From Filomicrobium sp. (GTDB lineage Bacteria; Pseudomonadota; Alphaproteobacteria; Rhizobiales; Hyphomicrobiaceae), in NCBI GenBank assembly GCA_029287535.1, contig JARFQY010000264.1:1-64000 (forward strand): DNA of 64,000 nucleotides, in the 5' to 3' direction. A program made the position numbers and the translations under genes. The notes under the pieces are model-generated. The model did not search any database. It saw nothing but the letters and a program-made list of their open reading frames with translations, and was not told the origin of the DNA. Positions 40,833 to 51,449 of this stretch are shown piece after piece (position 1 is the first letter of the stretch; each line of letters begins with the position of its first letter).

Positions 40833-41135
40833 AGGTTCTCTTTTCCGGTCCGCAGGCGGCATTTTCTAAGTGCCGGCAGACCTACAACTCGTTAGTAAGA
40901 CTTCAGGGATTGGGGTTAAATAAGCGCGCCAAGGGGGAGATTGCAAGGTCGCCGTAGGATGAAATGTGGCCAGATGGCCGTAGGGCCAGGATCCCGCTGG
41001 GAGCTGGCGGGATTAGCCATTGGGACTATTGCCCCTGTTGTCCCTGGCTTTTTCCATCATTAGGGTGGCGAACTCAGTGCGCGCCCAAACAACAAACGGG
41101 ACAGACAAATGGTGGGGCCGGGAGAAGCGGAATTG

Positions 41136-41570
41136 ATGCTGGAGACGGGGAAAACCTACTATTTCGAGGATCTCGAGTTGGGCATGGAGGCTTCGGTGTC
41201 GAAGACCGTCACCATGGCCGATATCGAAGCCTATGCCGCCGTTTCAGGCGACTACAACCCCGTGCATATGGACCCCGAGTTCGCCGCCAACACGATCTTC
41301 AAGCAGGTTATTGCCCACGGTTTACTGACCGCCAGTTACATTTCGACCGTGTTCGGAATGAAGATGCCAGGGCCCGGTGCGATCTATGTGTCGCAGTCGC
41401 TGAACTTCAAAGCTCCCGTGAAAATTGGCGATGAAGTGCTGGCGCGCGTGGTCGTTGCCGACTTGATGCCGGCGAAAAACCGGGCGCGATTTGATTGTTT
41501 TTGCACCGTTCGCGGCAAGATCGTTCTCGACGGTGAAGCAAACATGATGGTGCCCAGGCGGCCGGAGTAA
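41136..41570 (+). CDS. MaoC-family (R)-specific enoyl-CoA hydratase
   Basis: YAAVSGDYNPVHMDPEFAANTIFKQVIAHGLLTASYIS hot-dog/MaoC motif; ORF open from 41109. Confidence 0.9.
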   Translation: MLETGKTYYFEDLELGMEASVSKTVTMADIEAYAAVSGDYNPVHMDPEFAANTIFKQVIAHGLLTASYISTVFGMKMPGPGAIYVSQSLNFKAPVKIGDEVLARVVVADLMPAKNRARFDCFCTVRGKIVLDGEANMMVPRRPE

Positions 41571-41682
41571 CCCTCACTTGACGCAAAGTTGCTTGCAAGG
41601 CGGCCACGCACGGCCCTAATAGCTTTGCTCCGGCATCGGGCTCGTCACCATAGGTTCCCAGAACTCACATGCCAGAACTCTC

Positions 41683-42642
41683 ATGATTGTCATCCGCGAT
41701 GGAGAAGATGTTCCGCAAGGCGCGCGCGGTGGAGTCTTCGCGATTGGCAACTTCGACGGCGTGCATCGTGGGCACAAGGCGCTGATTTCCCGAGCCGTGG
41801 CGGAGGCCCGTGAAACAGGGCGGCCGGCTGGTGTAATCGTCTTTGAGCCCCATCCCCGAGAGTTCTTTCATCCCGAGGAACCGCACTTCCGTTTGACCCC
41901 TTTGGCCGAAAAGCTGCGGCTGTTGGAACAGCTGGGTCTCGACCTGGTCGTAGTCCTCGAATTCAACCGAGAATTCGCCAGCCGCACCGCGGCAAGCTTC
42001 ATTAAGGACATCTTGGTCGGCTGGCTCGGGGTGTCGCATGTGGTGATCGGCTACGATTTCTTTTTTGGCCAGAAACGGGCCGGTACCCCTGAGACCATGC
42101 AGCTTGCCGGTCAGGAAGCCGGCTTCGGCACCACCATCGTCGCGCAGCAGGCCGAGGACGGCGAAGTCTTTTCTTCGACCGCCATCCGGCTGCATCTCGC
42201 GCAAGGAGATGTCGCAGGAGCGGCCTTGCAGCTTGGGCATAGGTGGCGGGTTGCCGGTGTCGTGACAAGTGGCCAGCGGCTGGGTCGCGAGTTAGGTTTT
42301 CCGACCGCGAATATTGAGCTTCCTCCCGCGACGGCGTTGATGCACGGCATCTATGCCGTGCGCGTCCTTTCCGGCGGAAACTGGTACGGCGGCGCGGCGT
42401 ATCTTGGCGGACGGCCAAGCGTTGATGCCGGACCTGTGCGGCTCGAAGTCTTTATTCTAGATTTTGACGGTGACCTTTACGAGAAGGACATCGCGATCGA
42501 ATTCGTCGCATTCGTGCGTGGGGACCGGCGGTTTGACAGTCTGGAGGCGCTCAAGGAGCAAATAGCGCTTGATGTCGAAAGAGTCCGGGAAATGTTGAGG
42601 GATGCCGGGGATTCTTCGTCAGACTGCGTCTCTTCGTCCTGA
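41683..42642 (+). CDS. ribF: Bifunctional riboflavin kinase/FAD synthetase
   Basis: FAIGNFDGVHRGHKALI, SSTAIR, GRELGFPTANIELP. Confidence 0.96.
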   Translation: MIVIRDGEDVPQGARGGVFAIGNFDGVHRGHKALISRAVAEARETGRPAGVIVFEPHPREFFHPEEPHFRLTPLAEKLRLLEQLGLDLVVVLEFNREFASRTAASFIKDILVGWLGVSHVVIGYDFFFGQKRAGTPETMQLAGQEAGFGTTIVAQQAEDGEVFSSTAIRLHLAQGDVAGAALQLGHRWRVAGVVTSGQRLGRELGFPTANIELPPATALMHGIYAVRVLSGGNWYGGAAYLGGRPSVDAGPVRLEVFILDFDGDLYEKDIAIEFVAFVRGDRRFDSLEALKEQIALDVERVREMLRDAGDSSSDCVSSS

Positions 42643-42839
42643 GAACAAATTTTCTTGGTTGGTTTAGAGACGTTATGCACCGCAGTTCCGGGCAGCGGCG
42701 GTGAAGCGCATCGCCGATGCTGAGCCTGGCTGCTAGACTGACGTGATGAGGGAGTGTCAACGGACTTGGTAGATCAAGCGTTGTTGGGGGTCTGACTTCA
42801 CCTGCGCGAGGTGGATGTGAGAATGGCGTAAGGGGCACA

Positions 42840-44129
42840 ATGGAAGAACAGCTGCCGTTTCTCCTACTCATTGCAATCGTTACGCTGGCGGCGGTGATCT
42901 CCGGTCTCATCATGGTGTGGCTGCGACAGCCGCCGATGGTCGGCTACATCCTGGCCGGGCTGGTCTTGGGACCTGCTGGCGTGGGGTTTATGCCGCGCGT
43001 AGACGCGGTGCCGCTGATCGCAGAGTTCGGGGTGCTGTTTTTATTGTTCGTGATCGGCATGGAGATCAGTCTCAAGGCCTTTATCGCGAACATTCGACCG
43101 GCGGTGCTGACGGTCGTGGGGCAGTTGGTCGTCGCACTCCTGGCGATGATGCTGTTTGGCGCATTCTTGGATTGGCGCTTCGAGCAGGTGGTGCTGCTGG
43201 CGTTCGTCGTGACCATGTCGTCAACGGCAGTTGCATTGAAACTCCTTGACGATATCGGCGAGTTGCGCAGCGACCTTGGCCGGATCGTCGTGGCGGTGAT
43301 GATCGCGCAAGACATCGCCGTCGTGCCGATGCTGATTATTGCCAACGCTTTCCAAGCCGGTGGGACCGTCGAACCTGGAACCTTTGCTACGGTCGTGCTG
43401 GCGATCGGGCTGTTGATGGCGTTTATCGCCTTTGTCGGGCCGCGCGGGAAACTGCAGTTCCCCGGACAGGACCGGATCCTCGGCCGGGTGGAGATGGTGA
43501 CTTTGGTGGCGCTCCTGGTTTGCTCGACCATGGCCGTCATCACCGGAGTTGCGGGGATGTCGCCGGCCTACGGGGCATTCCTAGCCGGGCTGATCATCGG
43601 CAAGACAACGCTGAGGTCGCAGGCGATCCATGCGATGGAACCGATCCAGGGCGTGTTGATGGTCTTGTTCTTCGTGGCGATCGGTCTGCTTCTCGATGTC
43701 AATTTTATTCTCGAAAACCTCGCGTTGGTGACTGCCTTCGTTCTGTGCACCTTGATCCTCAAGTCGATCGCGAATATTGCGATCCTGTATTCCGTCGGGA
43801 TGCCATGGAACACGGCCTATCAGGCAGGTCTCATCATGGGCCAAATTGGTGAGTTTTCATTTGTGCTGGCGGCCATTGGGCTTGCCAATGCCGTGCTTGA
43901 CCCGGTCGGCTACAAGCTTGCGATTTCGGTGATTGTTCTGTCGTTGCTGTTCAGTCCGATTTGGACACGGGCGGTGAAACAGGCACACGTTGCGACGCAG
44001 CAGCGCATTGGCAGCTTGAAGGTTGCGTTTTTCTCGCAGGCCGGGCCGGACAACGAAAACGCCCCTAAGGGTCGCAACAGGGCGCCTCTTGGTGGTCCGC
44101 AGGTCGAAAAAGAGCGCGAAAAGACCTGA
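42840..44129 (+). CDS. CPA2 family cation:proton antiporter
   Basis: KefB/YbaL-like multi-TM sequence RQPPMVGYILAGLVLGPAGVGFM...GMEISLK; MGQIGEFSFVLA. Confidence 0.9.
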   Translation: MEEQLPFLLLIAIVTLAAVISGLIMVWLRQPPMVGYILAGLVLGPAGVGFMPRVDAVPLIAEFGVLFLLFVIGMEISLKAFIANIRPAVLTVVGQLVVALLAMMLFGAFLDWRFEQVVLLAFVVTMSSTAVALKLLDDIGELRSDLGRIVVAVMIAQDIAVVPMLIIANAFQAGGTVEPGTFATVVLAIGLLMAFIAFVGPRGKLQFPGQDRILGRVEMVTLVALLVCSTMAVITGVAGMSPAYGAFLAGLIIGKTTLRSQAIHAMEPIQGVLMVLFFVAIGLLLDVNFILENLALVTAFVLCTLILKSIANIAILYSVGMPWNTAYQAGLIMGQIGEFSFVLAAIGLANAVLDPVGYKLAISVIVLSLLFSPIWTRAVKQAHVATQQRIGSLKVAFFSQAGPDNENAPKGRNRAPLGGPQVEKEREKT

Positions 44130-44253
44130 GGCCAATCGCTCGGTGATGGCGATTCAAGGCGTATGTGGCGACGCTTCTGGTGGCTTCAGGGGCCCGGCGT
44201 GCTAGAACGCCCGCCAAACCGCATTCAAGAACTCCAAACGGGCTGAAAGATCG

Positions 44254-47200
44254 ATGGCGAAAAACGATGAGGTCGTGGGGACCGGCGATAAAGCTTCAGG
44301 GCGCAACTGGGGCGAGACACTGTATCTGCCGAAGACCGATTTTCCGATGCGCGCCGGGTTGCCGAAGCTGGAGCCAAAGCTCTTGGAGCGCTGGGAGAAG
44401 ATCGGGCTTTATGACAAGCTGCGCGATGTAGCGTAGGGTCGGCAAAAATTCGTGCTTCATGACGGCCCGCCTTATGCCAACGGCAACATTCACATTGGAC
44501 ATGCGCTCAACAAGATCCTCAAAGATCTGGTTGTGAAATCACAGCAGATGCTGGGGCACGACTCCAACTACGTGCCGGGCTGGGACTGTCACGGGCTTCC
44601 TATCGAGTGGAAGATCGAGGAGCAATACCGCGCCAAGGGCAAGAACAAGGACGAAATCCCGATCAACGAATTCCGCGCCGAGTGCCGTCAATTCGCAGCG
44701 AAGTGGCTTGATGTGCAGCGCGAGGAATTCAAGCGGCTTGGAGTCGTGGGAGACTGGGAGAACCCTTACTCGACCATGGCGTTCTCAGCAGAAGCGACAA
44801 TTGCCAATGAGCTGATGAAGTTCGCAAAGAGCGGACAGCTTTACCGCGGCTCGAAGCCGGTGATGTGGTCGGTCGTTGAGAAGACGGCACTTGCGGAGGC
44901 CGAGGTCGAGTACCAGGACTATCAGTCCGACCAGATTTGGGTGAAGTTTCCGCTTCAAGGGCCGGTCAGCTACATCCATGACGCGCATGAGAGCGCGCAC
45001 CATGCCGACGGTGCCTTCGTCTTGATCTGGACCACGACGCCCTGGACCATCCCGGGGAACCGGGCGATTAGCTATTCGGCGAAGATCAGCTACGGACTCT
45101 TCGAAGTGACCGAGGCGCCGGAAGGCAACTGGCTGGGCGTGGGCGAGAAGGTTGTTGTCGCCGAGGGATTGGCCGAGGACGTCTTCAGCAAGGCGAAGGT
45201 CACGGGCTTCCAGAGACTCGGCACCGTTTCACCCGACCTGAGCAAGCTGGTGTGCTCACATCCGCTTCGCGGGCTTGCAGGCGGTTATGAGTTTGACGTT
45301 CCTCTTTTTGAAGGCGATCACGTCACTGACGACACGGGCACGGGATTTGTGCATACGGCGCCCGGACACGGATCGGACGATTACATCATCTGGATGAACT
45401 CGCAGAAGATGCTGCGAGAAAGGGATATTGATCCGACCATCCCCTTCACCGTCGACGCCGACGGCGCCTTCACCGAGCAGGCGCCGGGCTTCACCGGCAA
45501 GCGTGTGTTGAAGGAAAACGGTAACAAGGGCGATGCCAACGAGGCGGTGATCAAGGCGTTGGCGGAAGCCGGCATGATGGTCGCCAGGTCGCGGCTGAAA
45601 CACCAGTACCCGCACTCGTGGCGTTCGAAGAAGCCCGTGATCTTCCGCAATACGCCGCAGTGGTTCATCTCGATGGATCGACCGCTTGGCGGTGACTCTG
45701 GCACCAACAGCACGCTGCGCGAACTGGCTCTCCAGGAAATCGAACGCGTCGAGTGGGTACCGGCCTCCGGTGAAAACCGCATTACCGGTATGATCGAGAA
45801 CCGGCCCGACTGGGTGGTGTCGCGGCAGCGCGCCTGGGGTGTGCCGATCTGCGTTTTCCGGAACACGGAGACCGAGGAGATCATCCCGGGGCCAGGGTTC
45901 GCGAAATCGGCGGAGCTGGCGGAGCGGATCCGTTCGGCCTTCTACGACAAGGGCGCTGATGTGTGGTTCGAGGAGGGGGCGAAAGACCGTTTCCTCTATG
46001 GGCTTGTCGACGACCCTGGAGCGTGGGAGCAGGTGCGCGACGTACTTGACGTCTGGTTTGATTCCGGCTCCACGCATGCCTTCACCATGGAGGACCCCGA
46101 GCACTTCCCCGGACTTGCCGGTATCCGCCGCACGCTCGATAGCGGTCAGGACCGGGTGATGTACCTGGAGGGTTCCGACCAGCACCGTGGATGGTTCCAC
46201 TCGTCGCTTCTGGAAAGTTGCGGGACGCGTGGACGTGCGCCCTACGATGTCGTCCTGACGCATGGCTTCGTTCTCGATGAGAACGGTCAGAAGATGTCGA
46301 AGTCGTTGAAGAACGTCACCGCGCCGCAGGAGGTGATAGAGCGGTCGGGAGCGGACATTCTACGCCTTTGGGTGGCGGCGTCCGACTATTCGGATGATCT
46401 CAGGATCGGGCCGGAGATCATCAAGACGTTCGCGGAAACCTATCGCAAGATGCGCAATACGATCCGCTGGATGCTGGGTGCTCTGGCGCACTTCAATGAG
46501 GATGACAGGATCGACATCGCCGCGATGCCGGAACTGGAAAAGCTGATGCTGCACCGGTTGTCGGAAATCGGTCCAGAGGTCCGCACGGCTTACGCCTCGT
46601 ACGACTACCGCCGCGTGGTTCACATCATGACTCAGTTCCTCAACACGGACCTATCGGCCTTCTATTTCGACATCCGCAAGGATGCACTCTACTGCGATGC
46701 GCCATCGAGCGTGCGGCGCAAGGCGGCGCTGACGGTTATTGATGAAGTCCTCAAGGCGACGGCGCTTTGGCTAGCACCAATTCTCTCGTTCACGGCGGAG
46801 GAGGCGTGGCTCTCGCGCTATCCTAGCGAGGGTGGCTCGGTGCATCTGAATGACTTTCCACTGATGTCGCGGCTGTGGCGCAACGAGGATGTCGCGGAAC
46901 GCTGGGACAAGGTGCGGGCGGTTCGCCGCGTGGTGACCGGTGCGCTGGAACTCGAACGGGCAGACAAGCGGATTGGCTCGAGCCTTGAGGCGGCGCCGAC
47001 TGTGTACATCTCCGACGCAGCGGTGTCGGCGGCCATTGATAGCGTCGACCTCGCAGAAGTCTGCATTACGAGCGGCATTGAAGTGGTGAGCGGGGTTGCT
47101 CCCGAGGGGGCTTTCAAGCTGGCGGACGTTTCTGGCGTCGGCGTCGTGCCCACGCTCGCAGTTGGCACTAAATGTGCGCGTTCGTGGCGAATCACAGATG

Positions 47201-47280
47201 ATGTCGGCTCTGATCCGGACTATCCAGAGCTGTCGGCGCGTGACGCTGCAGCCATGCGGGAAATCGACGGGGCGGCTTAG
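44254..47280 (+). CDS. ileS: Isoleucyl-tRNA synthetase, interrupted by in-frame TAG at 44434-44436
   Basis: N-terminal ORF 44254..44436 ([40 protein letters not shown]) in the same frame as 44452..47280 ([28 protein letters not shown]). Confidence 0.93.
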
Positions 47281-47826
47281 ATGGCGGATGGTGTGAAGGT
47301 GGCCGATATCAAGGCGGGCCGATCCTGGCTCTGGGGGCCGTATTCCCGGCTCGGGCTATGGTCAGCCTTGCTCACATTACTGGTCGATCAGGCGCACAAG
47401 TGGTGGATGATCCTCGGCCTCGGTATGCGCGAAGGTGATCGATTCGGGCTACTGCCGTTCCTGGAGATCATCTACGTCAAGAATACCGGAATTAGTTACT
47501 CGCTATTCGATAGCGCCAGCTTTGAATGGCAGCTGACTCTTGCCGGCTTCGCTGCGGTCGTCTCATTGGCCCTGTGGGTCTGGCTTGCCAGGTCATCCAC
47601 AGGCTGGCTGATGGCGATCAGTCTGGGTCTTATCATTGGCGGGGCAATCGGGAATGCCATTGACCGCGTGCTGCTCGGCGGGGTTGCAGATTTCTTTTTG
47701 TTACATGCCTTTGGCTATTCTTGGTATGTCTTCAACATTGCAGATATCGCAATAGTTGCTGGAGTCGCTGGGCTTTTGTATGACTCTGTCATAGCGAGTC
47801 GCAATGATGACACAAAGTCAGCCTAG
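47281..47826 (+). CDS. lspA: Signal peptidase II
   Basis: DQAHKWW, VKNTGISYSLF, GGAIGNAIDRVLLGGVADFFLLH, WYVFNIADIAIVAG. Confidence 0.95.
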   Translation: MADGVKVADIKAGRSWLWGPYSRLGLWSALLTLLVDQAHKWWMILGLGMREGDRFGLLPFLEIIYVKNTGISYSLFDSASFEWQLTLAGFAAVVSLALWVWLARSSTGWLMAISLGLIIGGAIGNAIDRVLLGGVADFFLLHAFGYSWYVFNIADIAIVAGVAGLLYDSVIASRNDDTKSA

Positions 47827-47894
47827 CGCGTAGTATTCAGGGGTGGAGTGCTTGAACGGAGCCCGTTGGCTTCGGAAGCGCAGGAGACAGCCAA

Positions 47895-48383
47895 ATGCCT
47901 TGGGGGGACTTCCAAAGCAGAACTGGGAAGAGCTGGCGTGCGGTCGCAGCGGCCGCGCTGGCAGCGCTATGTGTTAGCGCCTGTTCTGCTGGCGATGTTG
48001 AGTTCGAAGGCAAGCTTTTTGAGCTGGCTGGCATGAATAACATCGGAAAGAACAGATCAACCCCAAAAATGACGGAGCGCTCGGGGCTTATCGTGCCGCC
48101 CGATCTGAAGCGGCTGCCCGATCCCAATCAGCCTCCGCCGCAGGATCCGGGCAGTGATTTGCTTGCTTCCATCGAGGACCCCGACCAGGTGAAGGTCGTC
48201 GACCAGGCAGAGCTGCAACGCCGCCAGGCCGAAGCCTGTAAGAACTACGAATTGGCCAAAGCCCAAGGTGATCTTGACGCAGATCATATGAAGGGTCCGC
48301 TTGGGTCCTGCCGAAAATCTGCGCTGAATTTGATCGGTGCTGATGGGTCGTCGCTCTTCGGCTCGAACGCAGAGAGCAAGTAG
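47895..48383 (+). CDS. Lipoprotein, possibly DUF3035/BamF-like
   Basis: Lipobox LCVSAC; GLIVPPDLKRLPDPN motif; follows lspA. Confidence 0.65.
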   Translation: MPWGDFQSRTGKSWRAVAAAALAALCVSACSAGDVEFEGKLFELAGMNNIGKNRSTPKMTERSGLIVPPDLKRLPDPNQPPPQDPGSDLLASIEDPDQVKVVDQAELQRRQAEACKNYELAKAQGDLDADHMKGPLGSCRKSALNLIGADGSSLFGSNAESK

Positions 48384-48637
48384 CCTTACCGAGATACGCA
48401 AGGCGACTGAATCGTCGGCGCCGCCGGGAAACCGCGCTAACGTATTGGCGTTGCGTGTTCATTTCCGCTTTCTCCGACATGAACCCGTTGTCATTTGACT
48501 CTCAACCAAGACCGCTGAACTCTTGGGCGCCTCAGTTACCGGCTTTTCGCAAGCTGGCGACCGGCCGCCGGGTCGGAAAAGTGTTGCCTCCGGCGCGTAT
48601 TCTCCATCAGCCCAACAGGTTTCCAGGATAGGCTTTT

Positions 48638-50062
48638 ATGCGCAACACTGGCGTTTGTCGCTTCTCTCAAATCCTCTCAACCCTTCTTTTGGCCCTCATG
48701 ACAACAGCTACCCTTTCAGCCCTTGATGCTCGAGCGGGCGATGCATCGTCGCGAGCGAACACTTTCCAACTGGACAACGGGATGCAGGTGATCGTCATCC
48801 CGGATCGGCGTGCACCGGTGGTCACGCATATGGTTTGGTACCGGGTCGGTGCCGCCGACGAGCCAAAAGGCGCATCAGGTATTGCCCACTTCCTCGAGCA
48901 CCTGATGTTCAAGTCGACGGAAAAGATCGCGATCGGAGAGTTCTCCAAGATCGTTGCCAGGATGGGCGGACAGGACAACGCCTTTACCAGTCAGGATGCA
49001 ACGGCGTATTTCCAGCGCATCGCCAAGGACAGGCTGGGTGATGTGATGGCTATGGAAGCCGACCGGATGGTCAACCTGCGGCTTACCGAGAAGGAAGTGT
49101 TGACCGAGCGCGATGTGATCTTGGAAGAGCGCCGCTCACGCACCGACAACAACCCCGGTGCGATCTTGACCGAACAAATGGATGCAGCACTGTATTACTC
49201 GCACCCCTATGGCACGCCAATCATCGGCTGGACCCACGAGATTTCCCAGCTAGACCAGAACGATGCCATCGAGTTTTACAAACTGTTCTATGCGCCCAAC
49301 AATGCCATTCTCGTCGTCGCTGGTGATGTCAGCGTCGAAGAAGTGAAGGAGCTGGCGGAACAGACCTACGGCAAGGTGCCGGCGAATAGCAGCATGAACA
49401 TCAAGCGGGAGCGACCGGCGGAGCCACCGCACCTGGTGCCGCGACGCCTGCAACTCAATGATCCTCGTGCTGGCAGGGCATCATTCCACCGGTTCTACCA
49501 CGCACCATCGTATGTCAAATCCAAACCTGGCGAAGCGGAGTCACTGGACCTCCTGATGAAGATACTTGCGTCGGGTTCGACGAGCCGTCTTTACAAGCGG
49601 CTGGTGGTTGAAAAGAAGCTTGCTTCAAGTGCCGGCGGGTGGTTTTACGGTGACGGCTACGACAGCGGGAAAATCTCGGTCTACGCCGTCGCCAACAGTG
49701 GTGTGAAGCTTGAGACGATCGAGGCCGAAATTGATGCCCTCATTGCAGAGATTGCCGAAGGTGGTGTCACCGAGGCTGAGCTGAAGCGGGCCAAGAACAG
49801 CCTGAACGCTGAGTTCATTTATGGCCTCGATAGCCAGAGCACCATGGCACGGCGCTATGGCTGGGCGGCGGTCGTCGGGCAGTCGGTGTCCGATGTCGAC
49901 ACTTGGCCAGAAGAGATCAACAAGGTTTCGGCAGAACAAGTGAAGGATGCGGCACAACGGCACCTCGACTTGCGCCGTTCAGTGACGGGGTATCTCATCC
50001 CAGAGGCGGTACCGCCGTCAGGACAGAGAGCCGATAACGTAACCTCGCCAACGAAGGGTTAG
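48638..50062 (+). CDS. M16 family zinc peptidase (catalytic HxxEH subunit)
   Basis: GIAHFLEHLMFKSTEK inverted zinc motif; signal sequence. Confidence 0.93.
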   Translation: MRNTGVCRFSQILSTLLLALMTTATLSALDARAGDASSRANTFQLDNGMQVIVIPDRRAPVVTHMVWYRVGAADEPKGASGIAHFLEHLMFKSTEKIAIGEFSKIVARMGGQDNAFTSQDATAYFQRIAKDRLGDVMAMEADRMVNLRLTEKEVLTERDVILEERRSRTDNNPGAILTEQMDAALYYSHPYGTPIIGWTHEISQLDQNDAIEFYKLFYAPNNAILVVAGDVSVEEVKELAEQTYGKVPANSSMNIKRERPAEPPHLVPRRLQLNDPRAGRASFHRFYHAPSYVKSKPGEAESLDLLMKILASGSTSRLYKRLVVEKKLASSAGGWFYGDGYDSGKISVYAVANSGVKLETIEAEIDALIAEIAEGGVTEAELKRAKNSLNAEFIYGLDSQSTMARRYGWAAVVGQSVSDVDTWPEEINKVSAEQVKDAAQRHLDLRRSVTGYLIPEAVPPSGQRADNVTSPTKG

Positions 50063-50073
50063 GGGATCGATCA

Positions 50074-51444
50074 ATGAGCAAAACTCTCGTCCTGCCATCA
50101 AAGCCGCTGGGACAACGCTTCGCGGGAGCGGGCATGTTGGCCCTCGTCACCCTCGTTTTCCTTTTCAGCTCCATGCGACCTGGCAACACTATGGACATCA
50201 AAGAAGTCAAAAGCCCAGGCGGCATCGAAGCCTGGCTGGTTGAATCGCATCAGGTTCCGCTGCTCGCGCTGCGCTTCGCGTTTGCCGGTGGCAGTACCCA
50301 AGACCCGGTGGGCAAGGCGGGCGTTGCCAACTTCGTATCCGGGATGCTGGACGAAGGTGCTGGCGATCTCAAAGCCGCCGAGTTCCAAGAGCGCATGGAG
50401 GAGATTGCCATGCGTATGAAATTCGACGACTCTCGCGACACGTTCTACGGCACTGTGCAGACGCTCACCAAAAACCGCGACGAAGCCATGGAGCTTTTGA
50501 AGCTGGCGCTGACCAAGCCACGCTTTGACGAGGATGCCATTGAACGTGTGCGCCTTCAGCTGCTGGCCGGGCTTGCCTACGAAGCGAAGTCACCCGACAG
50601 GTTGGCGGCCCGTAAGTGGTATGAAACAGCTTTCGGGGGCCACGCCTACGGGATCTCGCCACGGGGAACCGAAGCCTCGATCAATCAGATCGGCCGGTCC
50701 GATCTTGAGGCGTTCCGCAAAAGGAACTTTGCCAAGAGCAACCTGAAAATCGTTGCGGTTGGCGACATTACGGAAGCGGAGCTGGGGAAGCTTCTTGACG
50801 ATGTATTTGGCGACCTGCCTGAGAAGGCAGAGCTACAGCCGGTTGCCGAAACGAACCCGGCGCGCGGCGGGCGGCTTGAAATCGTTGAGATGAATGTTCC
50901 TCAATCCGTGGCGGTCTTCGGCATGGGCGGGCTCAAGCGAAAGGATCCTGATTTCCTGGCGGCGTTCGTGCTCAACCACATCATTGGCGGCGGCGGATTC
51001 TCGGCGATCCTGATGGAAGAGGTTCGTGAAAAAAGAGGCCTGGCCTATTCGGTCTACAGCTACCTCAGTCCGATGGACCGTTCCGCCGTATACATGGGCG
51101 GGGTTGCGACCAAGAACGACTCGATCGCTGAATCTCTAAAGATCATACGCGGTGAGTTGTTGAAGATAGCTGAGCAAGGTGTTTCGGAAGAGGATCTGAA
51201 GAACGCCAAGGACAATCTCACCGGCTCTTACGCCTTGCGTTTTGACACGAATTCGAAGATAGCAAGCCAGCTGCTCGGGATCCTGGTGGAGGACATGGGC
51301 ATCGATTATGTCACGAAACGCAACGAGTGGATTGAAGCGCTGACTGTCGATGACCTCAAGCGCGCCGCGGCGCGATTCCTCAAACCAGAGGACCTCATCG
51401 TCGTTGTCGTCGGAAAGCCCAAGGGGTTGACTCCTAAGGGCTGA
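50074..51444 (+). CDS. M16 family peptidase-like, lacking HxxEH
   Basis: GKAGVANFVSGMLDEGAGDL at the position of the zinc motif; M16 C-terminal domain GGGGFSAILMEEVREKRGLAYSVYSYLSP. Confidence 0.92.
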   Translation: MSKTLVLPSKPLGQRFAGAGMLALVTLVFLFSSMRPGNTMDIKEVKSPGGIEAWLVESHQVPLLALRFAFAGGSTQDPVGKAGVANFVSGMLDEGAGDLKAAEFQERMEEIAMRMKFDDSRDTFYGTVQTLTKNRDEAMELLKLALTKPRFDEDAIERVRLQLLAGLAYEAKSPDRLAARKWYETAFGGHAYGISPRGTEASINQIGRSDLEAFRKRNFAKSNLKIVAVGDITEAELGKLLDDVFGDLPEKAELQPVAETNPARGGRLEIVEMNVPQSVAVFGMGGLKRKDPDFLAAFVLNHIIGGGGFSAILMEEVREKRGLAYSVYSYLSPMDRSAVYMGGVATKNDSIAESLKIIRGELLKIAEQGVSEEDLKNAKDNLTGSYALRFDTNSKIASQLLGILVEDMGIDYVTKRNEWIEALTVDDLKRAAARFLKPEDLIVVVVGKPKGLTPKG

Positions 51445-51449
51445 GGGAG

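Noticed and set aside
44130-44253. T-box leader upstream of ileS
   Set aside because: No T-box sequence or specifier stem visible; T-boxes are not expected in Alphaproteobacteria.
44434-44436. Genome-wide UAG reassignment as the explanation of the ileS stop
   Set aside because: Many intact genes here end in TAG at expected C-termini (pntAA 23516-23518, acyl-CoA synthetase 39958-39960, lspA 47824-47826, ileS itself 47278-47280), so UAG is a working stop.
45256-46263. 335-aa minus-strand ORF
   Set aside because: Antisense shadow of ileS, a common artefact in GC-rich genomes.
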